From: Candidatus Dadabacteria bacterium | GTDB taxonomy: Bacteria; Desulfobacterota_D; UBA1144; Nemesobacterales; Nemesobacteraceae | Reading direction: 5' to 3' | DNA length: 33,786 nt | Assembly (NCBI GenBank): GCA_026710625.1 | Contig: JAPOQQ010000045.1 | Coordinates: 1 to 33,786, forward strand | Shown: one piece after another, positions 16,517 through 25,217 of the stretch | How the letters are laid out: every line of letters starts with the position of its first letter | Numbering within the stretch: the stretch's first letter is position 1 | Position numbers and translations under genes: made by a program | The notes under the pieces: model-generated | The model's input: only the letters and a program-made list of their open reading frames with translations | Database searches by the model: none | Told to the model about the DNA's origin: nothing

Positions 16517-19039
16517 ATGAGATATTTTCTGAATAAAAATCTTTTCCCAGTTCTGTCTGCGGTTCTCGTTTTTTCCGCTTCTGTTCTCTGTCCCCAGTTG
16601 GCTCCTGCAGAGAAGTCTGAGCCGCTTCCGGATCTTACGAGGGCTAGGGTTGTCGTCGCCCCGGGTGCAAAACTGAAAAAGGCGAGCGGGGAGGATGAAT
16701 CCAAGGAGGATTCGCCCGCGAAACCCGCTGATATTGCCGAGAGAGCTGCGGAGTTGCTGGCCGAGGAGGCCGCAAAAGACCCGGGCAAGCAAGACTTAAG
16801 GCCTCTCGGGAAGGATGCAATGAAAGTCTCGGGCGACGAGATTCTGGAAGATTTGGTTGAGGACCCCGGCCTACCGCTCGATTTAGCGGAGGAAGATGCT
16901 GTAGCCGAAGTTGGGGAAGCCCCTGAGCCCGAGGGGGAGAAGCCTGAGAAAATGTCGCCCGCAATCGCCGAGGGTTCAGAGGATGATATTCTCGATGAAG
17001 AGGGTGAGCAAATTCCCGAGGACGAGGGAATGGTCAACCTTCGCGCCAACATGACGCTTAATGAGATGGTAAAGACCATAAGCGAGATCACCTCCGAGGT
17101 TTATCTCCTGAGTGACAAGATCAGGGACAAAAACGTGACGATCATAACTCCCCAGGGCGGTTTCGAGAAGGAGAATGCGTTTAGGATTTTTGAAATACTG
17201 CTTGATATGAACGGCTATTCGGTCATAAGCACGGAGGGAGTCAACAAGATCGTTCCGAAAAAAGGGATAAAGTCAGAGAGCATACCACTAAGACGGGATT
17301 TTGACCCCGGAGAATCTTCCCGGAAATACGTGATGAAGCTGATAAAGCTTAAGAGCGTAAAAGCCAAAGGAGTCTCCAACGTCCTTCGAGCCCTGGTTAG
17401 CAAGGATGGGTTCATGAAGGCTCACGTACCGTCGAATACCCTAGTGGTGGTTGATAATGAACAGAACGTGAACAAGATAGCCGAAGTGATTGCGAATCTT
17501 GATTACGAGAAGAAAATAGAGTTCGTCAAAGTGGATAACACAAACTCGGCGAGCGTCATTTTTAAGCTGCTTGAGATCTTCAACCCTCAGAGCAGCAAGA
17601 CCAAGCCGTCAAAGGGCAAGAATGACGGTTTCATATCCGGAAGCTCTGATCTCCTAGGGTTTAAAGTGATAAACGACGAGAGGACAAATTCCATAATAGT
17701 GATTGCTGATCCGAGGGACCTTCTCCTGATAAAGGAAACGATTGCCGTTTTGGACATCGAGAGCGAGCATGCGGAACAGGACGTCTACGTTATACCGGTT
17801 AAAAACGCCGACGCCGAGCAGATAATCGAAGTTCTGGGAAATCTGTTCGCGGAGGGGGAAGGGGGCTCAGTGTCTTCAGTTTCCTACCGGGACCAGGCGC
17901 GGCAATCCGGTAGAACCGGCCAGCCTTCAAGCCGTCTCGGAGAGGGGAAAGTGGGCGGCAGCGGAAATGTCGGTGGTCTAGGTTCCCAGGGCGGGAACAT
18001 CCAGAGGGGAGGAAGCGAGCAGACCGGTGGTTCCGTTATAGTGTCTTCGGGTGATGGGCTTAAGATAACTTCAGACCCGGCGACAAATTCCATTATAGTG
18101 ATCGGTTCTCTCACGCAGTACAGAATGGTCAAGCAGATAGTGGACAAGCTTGACGTAAGGAGAAGGCAGGTGTTTGTGGAGGCTGCAATACTCGAGGTGG
18201 GCCTTGACAACCTTAACGCGCTGGGAACCAATTTTGGTCTCGGTGTTACAATCGAGGGCGACAATCTCGGTTTCCTCGGACAGCAGCTGCCGGGCATCCC
18301 GAGCCTTCTCGGAGTTGCGGCCGATCCCACAATTGCAACGACTTCCATAGGCGGTCTTTCAGGGCTCTTTCTCGGAGTAGTGGGAGAGGAAGTTGACCCC
18401 GACGGTTCGGGTCCGCTTCCGTCTCTTCCTTCGTTCTCCGCGGTGTTTCAGGCCCTGAGTTCCGTAACCGACGTCAACGTCCTTTCAACTCCGAGCATTA
18501 TTACAACCGACAACGAGCCGGCTGAGATAGTCGTGGCTGACATAATACCGTTTCCGATGGGCAGCACCGTGGGAACAAGTGGCGTGACGGTTCAGACGAT
18601 CGAGAGGCTGCCGGTAGGAATAAGGCTTAGCATCACCCCCCAGATAAGCGAAGGAGAATACCTTAACCTTGACATAGTGACCGAGGTTTCCTCTACCCGG
18701 GAGGCGCCTGCGGGACTTAACACCGCCCAGTTCGGCATCGCGACTACAACAAGAAGCGCCGATTCGTCGGTTATAGTCAAAAATGGACAGACCCTCGTTA
18801 TAGGCGGGCTGGTTCAGGACAGAGAAGAGGTGCTTCACAACAAAACACCTCTTCTCGGAGATATTCCGCTGATTGGAAACCTGTTCAGGTTCAAGCGCAA
18901 TCAAACCAGGAAGCTTAACCTGATGATACTTCTTACACCGCGGATAGTTGAGACGGAAAGCGATATGAAGCAGTTGCTTATGGATTACCAGAAAAGAAAG
19001 ACCTTGCTTCATAGAAGGGACCTAAATACGCTTGAGTAG
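16517..19039 (+). CDS. gspD: Type II secretion system secretin GspD
   Basis: An 840-residue secretin, longer than the roughly 650-700 typical of the family. A signal peptide (1-31, ending APA) is followed by an unusual acidic, proline-rich, probably disordered stretch (about 33-171). Then come N0 (172-247), N1 (about 270-335), N2 (335-415) and N3 (420-548), with a long Gly/Ser-rich loop at 446-510. The secretin core (about 550-815) ends with the signature TPLLGDIPLIGNLFR. The protein forms the outer-membrane exit channel. It lacks a lipobox and no pilotin gene is adjacent. It is followed by gspE after 14 bp. Confidence 0.95.
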   Translation: MRYFLNKNLFPVLSAVLVFSASVLCPQLAPAEKSEPLPDLTRARVVVAPGAKLKKASGEDESKEDSPAKPADIAERAAELLAEEAAKDPGKQDLRPLGKDAMKVSGDEILEDLVEDPGLPLDLAEEDAVAEVGEAPEPEGEKPEKMSPAIAEGSEDDILDEEGEQIPEDEGMVNLRANMTLNEMVKTISEITSEVYLLSDKIRDKNVTIITPQGGFEKENAFRIFEILLDMNGYSVISTEGVNKIVPKKGIKSESIPLRRDFDPGESSRKYVMKLIKLKSVKAKGVSNVLRALVSKDGFMKAHVPSNTLVVVDNEQNVNKIAEVIANLDYEKKIEFVKVDNTNSASVIFKLLEIFNPQSSKTKPSKGKNDGFISGSSDLLGFKVINDERTNSIIVIADPRDLLLIKETIAVLDIESEHAEQDVYVIPVKNADAEQIIEVLGNLFAEGEGGSVSSVSYRDQARQSGRTGQPSSRLGEGKVGGSGNVGGLGSQGGNIQRGGSEQTGGSVIVSSGDGLKITSDPATNSIIVIGSLTQYRMVKQIVDKLDVRRRQVFVEAAILEVGLDNLNALGTNFGLGVTIEGDNLGFLGQQLPGIPSLLGVAADPTIATTSIGGLSGLFLGVVGEEVDPDGSGPLPSLPSFSAVFQALSSVTDVNVLSTPSIITTDNEPAEIVVADIIPFPMGSTVGTSGVTVQTIERLPVGIRLSITPQISEGEYLNLDIVTEVSSTREAPAGLNTAQFGIATTTRSADSSVIVKNGQTLVIGGLVQDREEVLHNKTPLLGDIPLIGNLFRFKRNQTRKLNLMILLTPRIVETESDMKQLLMDYQKRKTLLHRRDLNTLE

Positions 19040-19053
19040 GGAATTTTTAGAAA

Positions 19054-20736
19054 ATGAAGGCTCTTGACGAAATAATAGGCAGGCGTTACCCCGAGGTTAT
19101 GGGGAGGATTGAAGAGCTTAAAGGGAAAAACGGCCGGAACACAGAAGACATACTGCTCAAAACTGACGTACTGAACGACTCCCCGGCTCTTGATGTTCTT
19201 TCCGAATTTTACGGAGTCGAGAAAATCGAATCGATTCCCGAAGACGATATAGATTATGAACTGATAAAACAGTTTCCGATCAGCTTCGCGAAAAGATTCA
19301 GAATACTCCCCATAAACAAGGACAACGGAACTCTTAAAGTCATATTCGCCCCGCCCCAGGAACTCTACGCCCTTGACGAGGTCCGCTCCCGCTTTAATTG
19401 TTCGCTTGAAACTTACATTACTCTTGAGCGCGTGCTGACCGACAGCATTAACAGGATTTACGAGCAGGGCAAAGACGTTGTATCGGAGGATATGAACGAA
19501 GGTTCGGGACTCTCCGATATGGAATTTACCGAACCCCAGGATCTGATTGAGGCCGAAGACGAAGCCCCGATCATAAAATTCATAAACACGCTTCTTTTTC
19601 AGGCGGTAAGGGAACACGCAAGCGATATTCACATAGAGTGTTTCGAAAAAGAAGTGCTGGTACGGTTCAGAAAGGATGGCATTCTGCACGACGTGACGAA
19701 AGTTCCGAAGACGGTGCAGTCTTCGGTGATCTCGCGCGTGAAAATCATGTCTGAACTTGATATAGCCGAGAGAAGAAAACCTCAGGACGGAAGCATAAGG
19801 CTGAAGATCGGAGGAAGGGATATCGACGTAAGGGTTTCGACGGTTCCCACTTCATGGGGAGAGAGCGTGGTAATGAGGCTGCTTTACAGGTCTTCGGTGC
19901 TGATGAGCTTTGAGCAGCTGGGGCTTGAAGGAAAAAAACTCAAAACGGTGGAATCCCTTATTAAACGTCCTCACGGAATCATTCTGGTTACGGGGCCTAC
20001 GGGAAGCGGAAAGACAACAAGCCTCTATGCAGCCCTGCAGAGAATCAATCTTCCCGACAAGAAGATAATCACCATAGAAGACCCGGTTGAATACCAGATA
20101 CAGGGAATTAACCAGATCCAAGTCAATACCAAAGTCGATCTTACGTTCGCAAATGGACTTCGCTCAATACTCAGGCAGGATCCCGACGTTATACTAGTCG
20201 GGGAGATAAGGGACAGGGAAACCGCCGATATTTCCATGAACGCTTCACTCACTGGGCATCTCGTATTTTCCACTCTGCATACCACTGATTCGGTAAGCGC
20301 CGTGACCAGGCTTGCCGATATGGGAGTGGAGTCTTTTCTTATAGCTTCTACCCTCTCAGCGGTCATAGCTCAGAGGCTTGTCAGGGTTCTTTGCACGCGG
20401 TGCAGAGAACAGTACGTGCCGATTGATGAGGAGGTCAGCCGTATCGGACTTGCTCGCGAGGCTTGTCCGGAAGGAAAGATATACAGAGCCAAAGGATGCC
20501 AAGAGTGCATGGAGACGGGGTTTTCGGGAAGAATAGCGATTTTTGAAATACTGATTATCGATGATGGACTTAAAAACACTATTCTCACACACCCGGATTC
20601 TTCAACCCTTAAGGAAAAGGCCCTGAGAAACGGACTCATTACCCTTAGAATGGACGGTGCCGACAAAGTCGCAAAAGGCATAACGTCAATTGACGAAGTG
20701 CTCAGAGTTACGGAAGAGGAACCGGCGGAGAGCTAG
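19054..20736 (+). CDS. gspE: Type II secretion ATPase GspE
   Basis: A 560-residue cytoplasmic ATPase. N1E-type domains occupy about 1-150. The catalytic core has Walker A GPTGSGKT at 314-321, an Asp box in ITIEDPVEYQ (about 339-348), Walker B in DPDVILVGEIRD (about 376-387) and a His box in STLHTTD. A zinc-binding CM domain carries Cys447, Cys450, Cys482 and Cys485, as in canonical GspE. It powers pseudopilus assembly and normally docks on GspL, which is not encoded in this window. It belongs to the same family as PilB, but neighbours gspC, gspD and gspK assign it to secretion. Confidence 0.95.
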   Translation: MKALDEIIGRRYPEVMGRIEELKGKNGRNTEDILLKTDVLNDSPALDVLSEFYGVEKIESIPEDDIDYELIKQFPISFAKRFRILPINKDNGTLKVIFAPPQELYALDEVRSRFNCSLETYITLERVLTDSINRIYEQGKDVVSEDMNEGSGLSDMEFTEPQDLIEAEDEAPIIKFINTLLFQAVREHASDIHIECFEKEVLVRFRKDGILHDVTKVPKTVQSSVISRVKIMSELDIAERRKPQDGSIRLKIGGRDIDVRVSTVPTSWGESVVMRLLYRSSVLMSFEQLGLEGKKLKTVESLIKRPHGIILVTGPTGSGKTTSLYAALQRINLPDKKIITIEDPVEYQIQGINQIQVNTKVDLTFANGLRSILRQDPDVILVGEIRDRETADISMNASLTGHLVFSTLHTTDSVSAVTRLADMGVESFLIASTLSAVIAQRLVRVLCTRCREQYVPIDEEVSRIGLAREACPEGKIYRAKGCQECMETGFSGRIAIFEILIIDDGLKNTILTHPDSSTLKEKALRNGLITLRMDGADKVAKGITSIDEVLRVTEEEPAES

Positions 20737-20767
20737 ACCACAGTTATCTTTAGCATCGGTATTTCAA

Positions 20768-21976
20768 ATGCCTGTTTATAACTATAAAGCCATTAACGAC
20801 AAGGGCGAATCGGTAAAGGGAGCTATCAGCGCAGAATCGGTCAAGATCGCAAGCGACAGGCTCAGAAAAGGCGGCATCTATCTTTCCTCTATAAAGGAGG
20901 CGAGCGGGTCCCGCCGCTCGTCGGTGAGCCTTCCGTGGAACAGGGTGAGCATCTCGGAGCTTGCCGTTATGACAAGACAGTTCTCAACCCTGATTTCATC
21001 AGGTCTTCCTCTTGAGACGTCGCTTGTGGCCCTCTACGACCAGACCGATGACCAGAAGCTCAAGGGAATTCTCTCTCAGGTGCGAAGCCGAGTGAGTGAA
21101 GGCAGTTCTCTTCACTCCGCACTTGAGGAGCACGAAGGTGCTTTCTCCGATCTTTACGTGAGCATGGTTCGTGCTGGCGAGGCTAGCGGCACTCTTGATG
21201 TCGTACTTGACCGTCTTGCGGATTTCCTTGAAAAGCAGCTCGAGCTGACTTCGAAGATCAGGGGCGCCATGATATATCCGGCGATAATGTTTGTCGTCGG
21301 GCTTGGGGTACTGGTTTTCATGATGACTTTCGTAATTCCCAAGGTCGCCAATATATTCGAGGCCAGCAACAAGGCTTTGCCCTTTGTTACCGTAGTACTT
21401 ATAGGGGCAAGTGATTTTCTGAGGGAGAATTTTATCCTTCTGCTGGTTTTCCTGGCCGTCGTATTATTTTTTGGACACAGGTACGTAAAAACTCCTTCCG
21501 GAAAGAAGGTCTACGACAGGTTTTCCCTAAGGGTTCCAGTGTTCGGGAAAATGTCTTCAAAAGTGATGATTTCCCGTTTCACAAGAACGCTTGCCACACT
21601 GCTTTCAAGTGGCATTCCTCTTCTTGAATCCATCAGGGTGAGCGAATCGGTTATGGGAAACAGTCTTTATGTTGACAATATAAAGGATGTGCGGGTCAAG
21701 GTTGCTGAGGGAGCGGCGTTTGGAGGCTGTCTTGCACAGACCGGGATTTTTCCTCCTCTAATGGTGAGAATGGTGTCTGTGGGCGAGGAGGCGGGTAAAA
21801 TGGAAGTCATGCTGTCGAAAGTGGCCGATATGTATGATACCGAGGTCGACGGCATGCTTGCCACGCTGACTTCCCTTCTTGAACCGGTAATGATACTGAT
21901 TATGGGCGTCGTGATGGGTTTTATAGTTTTTGCTATACTTTTACCCGTATTGAATCTAACTTCTGTAATAAGCTGA
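20768..21976 (+). CDS. gspF: Type II secretion inner-membrane protein GspF
   Basis: A 402-residue platform protein with two cytoplasmic T2SSF helical domains (about 65-190 and 270-395) and three transmembrane helices (about 170-190, 220-240 and 375-395). It starts MPVYNYKAINDKGE, typical of GspF. An upstream in-frame ATG (20690) lies within gspE and is rejected. It binds GspE and GspL and anchors pseudopilus growth. The spacing to gspE is 31 bp and to gspG 17 bp. Confidence 0.95.
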   Translation: MPVYNYKAINDKGESVKGAISAESVKIASDRLRKGGIYLSSIKEASGSRRSSVSLPWNRVSISELAVMTRQFSTLISSGLPLETSLVALYDQTDDQKLKGILSQVRSRVSEGSSLHSALEEHEGAFSDLYVSMVRAGEASGTLDVVLDRLADFLEKQLELTSKIRGAMIYPAIMFVVGLGVLVFMMTFVIPKVANIFEASNKALPFVTVVLIGASDFLRENFILLLVFLAVVLFFGHRYVKTPSGKKVYDRFSLRVPVFGKMSSKVMISRFTRTLATLLSSGIPLLESIRVSESVMGNSLYVDNIKDVRVKVAEGAAFGGCLAQTGIFPPLMVRMVSVGEEAGKMEVMLSKVADMYDTEVDGMLATLTSLLEPVMILIMGVVMGFIVFAILLPVLNLTSVIS

Positions 21977-21993
21977 ACAGGGAGGTGGAAAAA

Positions 21994-22413
21994 ATGAGAT
22001 CCCAGATGGGGTTTACTCTGATTGAAATTATGGTGGTCGTGCTTATCATAGCGGGGCTTGCCTACATAGTGGGAACGAATGTGATAGGTCAGGGGGAGAG
22101 GGCAAAGGAAAAACAGGCCATGATTCAAATCAAGCAGTTTGAGCAAGCGCTCCAGCTGTTTAAGTTTGATAACGGTTTTTATCCTGAAACCCAACAGGGG
22201 CTGCGCGTTCTGGTCGAACCGGTAACGGTGGGCAGGGAGGCCAAGAGGTGGAGACGTTATCTTGAATCCGCGAGCGTGCCGCTTGATCCTTGGGGGAACG
22301 AGTTTGTATATTTCGGGGTCGACCAGACCGAGGACGGATTTTATTATATAAGATCTAACGGTCCGGATGGGATAGGGAATTCAGACGATGATCTGTCCAG
22401 CAGAGACAGATGA
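21994..22413 (+). CDS. gspG: Major pseudopilin GspG
   Basis: A 139-residue pseudopilin. The prepilin cleavage site MRSQMG|FTLIE has Gly at -1, Phe at +1 and Glu at +5, followed by a hydrophobic helix. The globular part includes FDNGFYPETQQGLRVL, a PLDPWGNEF segment, and the C-terminal SNGPDGIGNSDDD calcium-binding loop characteristic of GspG. The start at ATG 21994 is set by GGAGGT 7 nt upstream; GTG 21985 lies inside that ribosome-binding site. GspG polymerises into the periplasmic pseudopilus. Its stop overlaps the gspH start (ATGA). Confidence 0.96.
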   Translation: MRSQMGFTLIEIMVVVLIIAGLAYIVGTNVIGQGERAKEKQAMIQIKQFEQALQLFKFDNGFYPETQQGLRVLVEPVTVGREAKRWRRYLESASVPLDPWGNEFVYFGVDQTEDGFYYIRSNGPDGIGNSDDDLSSRDR

Positions 22414-22943
22414 GAAGAAATTCCGCCGGTTTTACCTTAGTTGAACTCCTTGTGGTCGTTTTTCTGCTCGGAGCTTTTTTCTCCGTGGCCATGCCCAGAG
22501 TCCTCAAAACGGGTGACATGAACCTTCGCAGCGCTTCAAGAGGGCTTGTCACTACGATAAGACATATTTACAGTAAAGCCATTTTTGAAAAACGGATATA
22601 CAAGCTTTCTTTCGATATCGATACCGGGGAATACTGGGCAGAATTTCTTGAGGGAAACCAGTTCCGCTTGGAGGAGGATTCCGCAGCTGGACTCAGAAAA
22701 CTTCCCAGCGGGGTCTTTTTCAGCGATATACAGACGGAGAGAACCCAAGGGAAGATCGCTTCCGGAAGAGACGCATTTATACTTTTTCTGCCGACTGGGA
22801 TTGTTGACTCGGCGGTTATTCACCTGCGAACTGGTAAGGACAATTTTTTCACGCTTTCCACAAACCCCTACACCGGGGCCACTAAAGTTTTTGACGAGTA
22901 CGTCGAATTTAACAGCCGGCTTCAGAATCTGGCGGAACGGTAG
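22410..22943 (+). CDS. gspH: Minor pseudopilin GspH
   Basis: A 177-residue minor pseudopilin. The cleavage site is MRRNSAG|FTLVE, followed by a hydrophobic helix and a GspH/FimT-like beta-rich globular domain with GRDAFILFLPTG. It sits near the tip of the pseudopilus. Translation is coupled to gspG by a 4-bp ATGA overlap. Confidence 0.9.
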   Translation: MRRNSAGFTLVELLVVVFLLGAFFSVAMPRVLKTGDMNLRSASRGLVTTIRHIYSKAIFEKRIYKLSFDIDTGEYWAEFLEGNQFRLEEDSAAGLRKLPSGVFFSDIQTERTQGKIASGRDAFILFLPTGIVDSAVIHLRTGKDNFFTLSTNPYTGATKVFDEYVEFNSRLQNLAER

Positions 22944-22955
22944 GGAGAAGACTGT

Positions 22956-23330
22956 ATGAGGGCCTCGAGAAACAGCGCTTGCGGGTTCACGTTGCTTGAA
23001 GTCATGGTTGCCGTGGGGTTGCTTGCCTTCGCGATGGTGTCAATCCTCGGCATTGTAAGTCACAATATAAATCTTGCCACAAGATCCACCAACTACCTGA
23101 TAGCCACGAGTCTGGCCGACGACTTAGCTTCACGGATCGATGCTGAAGGGCTCCCGTCAGCATCGGAGAGAAGCGGGAAATTTGAAAATTATCCCGGTTT
23201 TGAGTGGTATGTCACAGTTTCCCCATACAATTTAACCCAATTCGAAGCGAGAATGACCATTGTCAGTGTTCTTATAACCTGGAACGACGGGGAGGAGAGC
23301 TATGAGATCAGCTTCGTTGATTCGGGATGA
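22956..23330 (+). CDS. gspI: Minor pseudopilin GspI
   Basis: A 124-residue pseudopilin with cleavage site SACG|FTLLEVMVA and a C-terminal beta domain (FEWYVTVSPYN, MTIVSVLITWNDGEESYEIS) typical of GspI. In characterised systems GspI, J and K form the tip complex. The 3' end overlaps gspJ by 29 bp. Confidence 0.9.
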   Translation: MRASRNSACGFTLLEVMVAVGLLAFAMVSILGIVSHNINLATRSTNYLIATSLADDLASRIDAEGLPSASERSGKFENYPGFEWYVTVSPYNLTQFEARMTIVSVLITWNDGEESYEISFVDSG

Positions 23331-23976
23331 TAAGAGCGGGTTCACCCTTATAGAGGTTCTTATCGTTGTTGCCATAACGGTCATCGTGCTCACGATGCTC
23401 TACAGTTCCTTTTCCCAGCTTGTAACAGCCAAACGCAGGGTGGAGACGGAAAACGAATTGATCCAGGAAACAAATACTATCCTGCTTAAGATGCGCCACG
23501 ACCTGGTGAATGCTTTTCCCAGAGGCAATATCAATTCCAAGGTTTCTTCTCCCTCCGCATATAGTTACTTTACCGGGAGTCTCGAAGGGGATAACAGCAG
23601 GATAGTATTCACCTCTTTTGCAAAGGACCCCACGCATTATTCCACCCAATCCGGCCAGAGCGAGATCTCCTACTATCTGGTTCCGCTTCGTAGCGAGCGC
23701 GAAGATATGTTTGCGCTTATGAGGAAAGATAATTACTGGATCGGAAACGATGAGGCCGGAGCTGCGTATCCGATCTCGGAAAGGGTGCTGAGTTTCAGAG
23801 TGAATTTCCTTTCCGAACGATCCCCAGCCTCGGCTAACGAGCAAAAGGTGTGGGAGTGGAATTCGTCAGTAATGCGGGGATTTCCCAAAGCGGTTCAGGT
23901 CCAGATCATTCTTTTGGGAGACGGGGACCAGAAGGAGGCCTATTCCATGATTGTTGCTATACCGGTGGCTGACTGA
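23302..23976 (+). CDS. gspJ: Minor pseudopilin GspJ
   Basis: A 224-residue pseudopilin with cleavage site DDKSG|FTLIEVLI and the long GspJ-type globular domain (LVPLRSEREDMFALMRKDNYW, RVLSFRVNFLSE). It belongs to the I-J-K tip complex. GGAGAG just before ATG 23302 supports the start inside gspI. The stop codon abuts the gspK ATG with no gap. Confidence 0.9.
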   Translation: MRSASLIRDDKSGFTLIEVLIVVAITVIVLTMLYSSFSQLVTAKRRVETENELIQETNTILLKMRHDLVNAFPRGNINSKVSSPSAYSYFTGSLEGDNSRIVFTSFAKDPTHYSTQSGQSEISYYLVPLRSEREDMFALMRKDNYWIGNDEAGAAYPISERVLSFRVNFLSERSPASANEQKVWEWNSSVMRGFPKAVQVQIILLGDGDQKEAYSMIVAIPVAD

Positions 23977-25068
23977 ATGCGCAGAACAGATCCGAAGACA
24001 ACCCAGAGGGGGATAGTACTTGTTATCGTTGTTATAACGATTGCTATACTTTCCACGATCGTGATTGATTTCATATACTCGACCCGCGTGAGTTACGAAA
24101 TTTCCGTGAACAGCTCAAGCGATGTCCAGGCAAGACATATTGCGAAATCAGGGGTGAGAGTTGTGCGAGGGGTGCTGAGAAAGAAAACGCCGGAGGATTT
24201 ATCCTTACTGCAGGGAATGCTTGCGCAGGCGATAAGCTCAGAAAACGGTGCCGACGGCTGGAAGCTTTCTATCACCTCTTTTCCGATCGGAGAAGGAAAC
24301 ATATCTCTTCAAGTGGTAGATGAGAGATCGAAAGTCAATCTCAACGCTCTTGTGGACCAGAGATCGGGCCGGGTGGATTTTCAGGTTCGAACGCAGCTAA
24401 ATGAACTTTTCCGCTTTCTCGGAGTGGAGACGGAGAAGGCCGATCTCTTCGTGGCAAGTCTGGTGAACTGGCTTGACGGGGCGGCGCCGGGTAGCGGAAA
24501 TGATCAGGCCCCTGATGGAGCCGGTGGGAACTATTACACAAGACTTGATAATCCTTATTATATTAAGGACGGACCGCTTGACAGCGTTGAGGAAATTAGG
24601 ATGATTGAGGGGATGGATAAGGACTTCTTTTTCAAGGTCAAAGACTATCTCACCGTCTATCCTGAAGACAAGAAGGTGAATTTCAGCACCGCTTCAAAAA
24701 CAGTGATAATGGCTACCATTAAGGCCGCGGGGGTCTCGGTCAACGAGAGGCAGAACGATCCCCGGGAGATAAAAGACAGCGTAGTCGGAAGAATGGCTGA
24801 CGAGATAATCATTCGCAGGAGCACCAAGAGAGTCATATCTGCCAGCGAGACCAATAAAATCTTAAAGGGAGTGGATTCCGCTCTGAAGATAAGCTCCGGT
24901 ATTTCGGGAGTGGTTCTTAAGGGTGGAAAAAGCGATGTCTACACCGCTGTTTCCACGGGCATAGTGGGAGAGCAGATTCCCGTTACAAGGCAGGTTCAGG
25001 CCGTTATCCGTAAAAACCTGAAAAAGAAAAATTCGTATCCGACCGTGGCGTCTTGGAGAGAAAGATAA
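23977..25068 (+). CDS. gspK: Pseudopilin tip protein GspK
   Basis: A 363-residue protein with a short leader cut after TTQRG and a hydrophobic helix without Glu at +5, the normal GspK exception. The large globular domain includes VVDERSKVNLNALV, LFVASLVNWLDG, NPYYIKDGPLDSVEEIRMIEGM and a second helix-hairpin-helix-like lobe, as in family members. It caps the pseudopilus with GspI and GspJ. It is the last gsp gene here, and its TAA lies 2 nt before the mature 5' end of tRNA-Leu, which must then be processed from the gsp transcript or have a promoter inside gspK. Confidence 0.93.
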   Translation: MRRTDPKTTQRGIVLVIVVITIAILSTIVIDFIYSTRVSYEISVNSSSDVQARHIAKSGVRVVRGVLRKKTPEDLSLLQGMLAQAISSENGADGWKLSITSFPIGEGNISLQVVDERSKVNLNALVDQRSGRVDFQVRTQLNELFRFLGVETEKADLFVASLVNWLDGAAPGSGNDQAPDGAGGNYYTRLDNPYYIKDGPLDSVEEIRMIEGMDKDFFFKVKDYLTVYPEDKKVNFSTASKTVIMATIKAAGVSVNERQNDPREIKDSVVGRMADEIIIRRSTKRVISASETNKILKGVDSALKISSGISGVVLKGGKSDVYTAVSTGIVGEQIPVTRQVQAVIRKNLKKKNSYPTVASWRER

Positions 25069-25070
25069 GA

Positions 25071-25155
25071 GCCGAAGTGGCGGAATAGGCAGACGCGCAG
25101 GATTCAGGATCCTGTGGGCATTGCGCCCGTGGGGGTTCGACTCCCCCCTTCGGCA
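25071..25155 (+). tRNA. tRNA-Leu (anticodon CAG)
   Basis: An 85-nt class II tRNA. The acceptor stem is GCCGAAG/CTTCGGC with discriminator A. The anticodon loop TTCAGGA sits between CAGGA-type stem arms and gives anticodon CAG. A long variable arm (GGGC/GCCC) and a GGGGG-TTCGACT-CCCCC T arm are present. The CCA end is not encoded. It is immediately downstream of gspK and upstream of a strong terminator. Confidence 0.97.
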
Positions 25156-25161
25156 GAACAT

Positions 25162-25200
25162 AAAAAAAGGGGTGTCCTTCGAAAAGGCACCCCTTTTTTT
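25162..25200. terminator. Bidirectional intrinsic terminator between tRNA-Leu and glnA
   Basis: A GGGGTG/CACCCC stem (25169-25174 with 25188-25193) stacks on CCTT/AAGG with loop CGAA. Seven A's precede it and seven T's follow, so it can terminate the gsp-tRNA transcript on the plus strand and glnA on the minus strand. Confidence 0.9.
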
Positions 25201-25217
25201 ATCAGTTTTTTTCTTGC

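Noticed and set aside
16477-17091. A 204-codon minus-strand frame opposite the start of gspD
   Set aside because: Its Ser/Pro-rich composition is the reverse image of the acidic GspD segment, and no family features are visible.
19009-19689. A 226-codon minus-strand frame opposite gspE
   Set aside because: It is a shadow of gspE, with no recognisable protein features.
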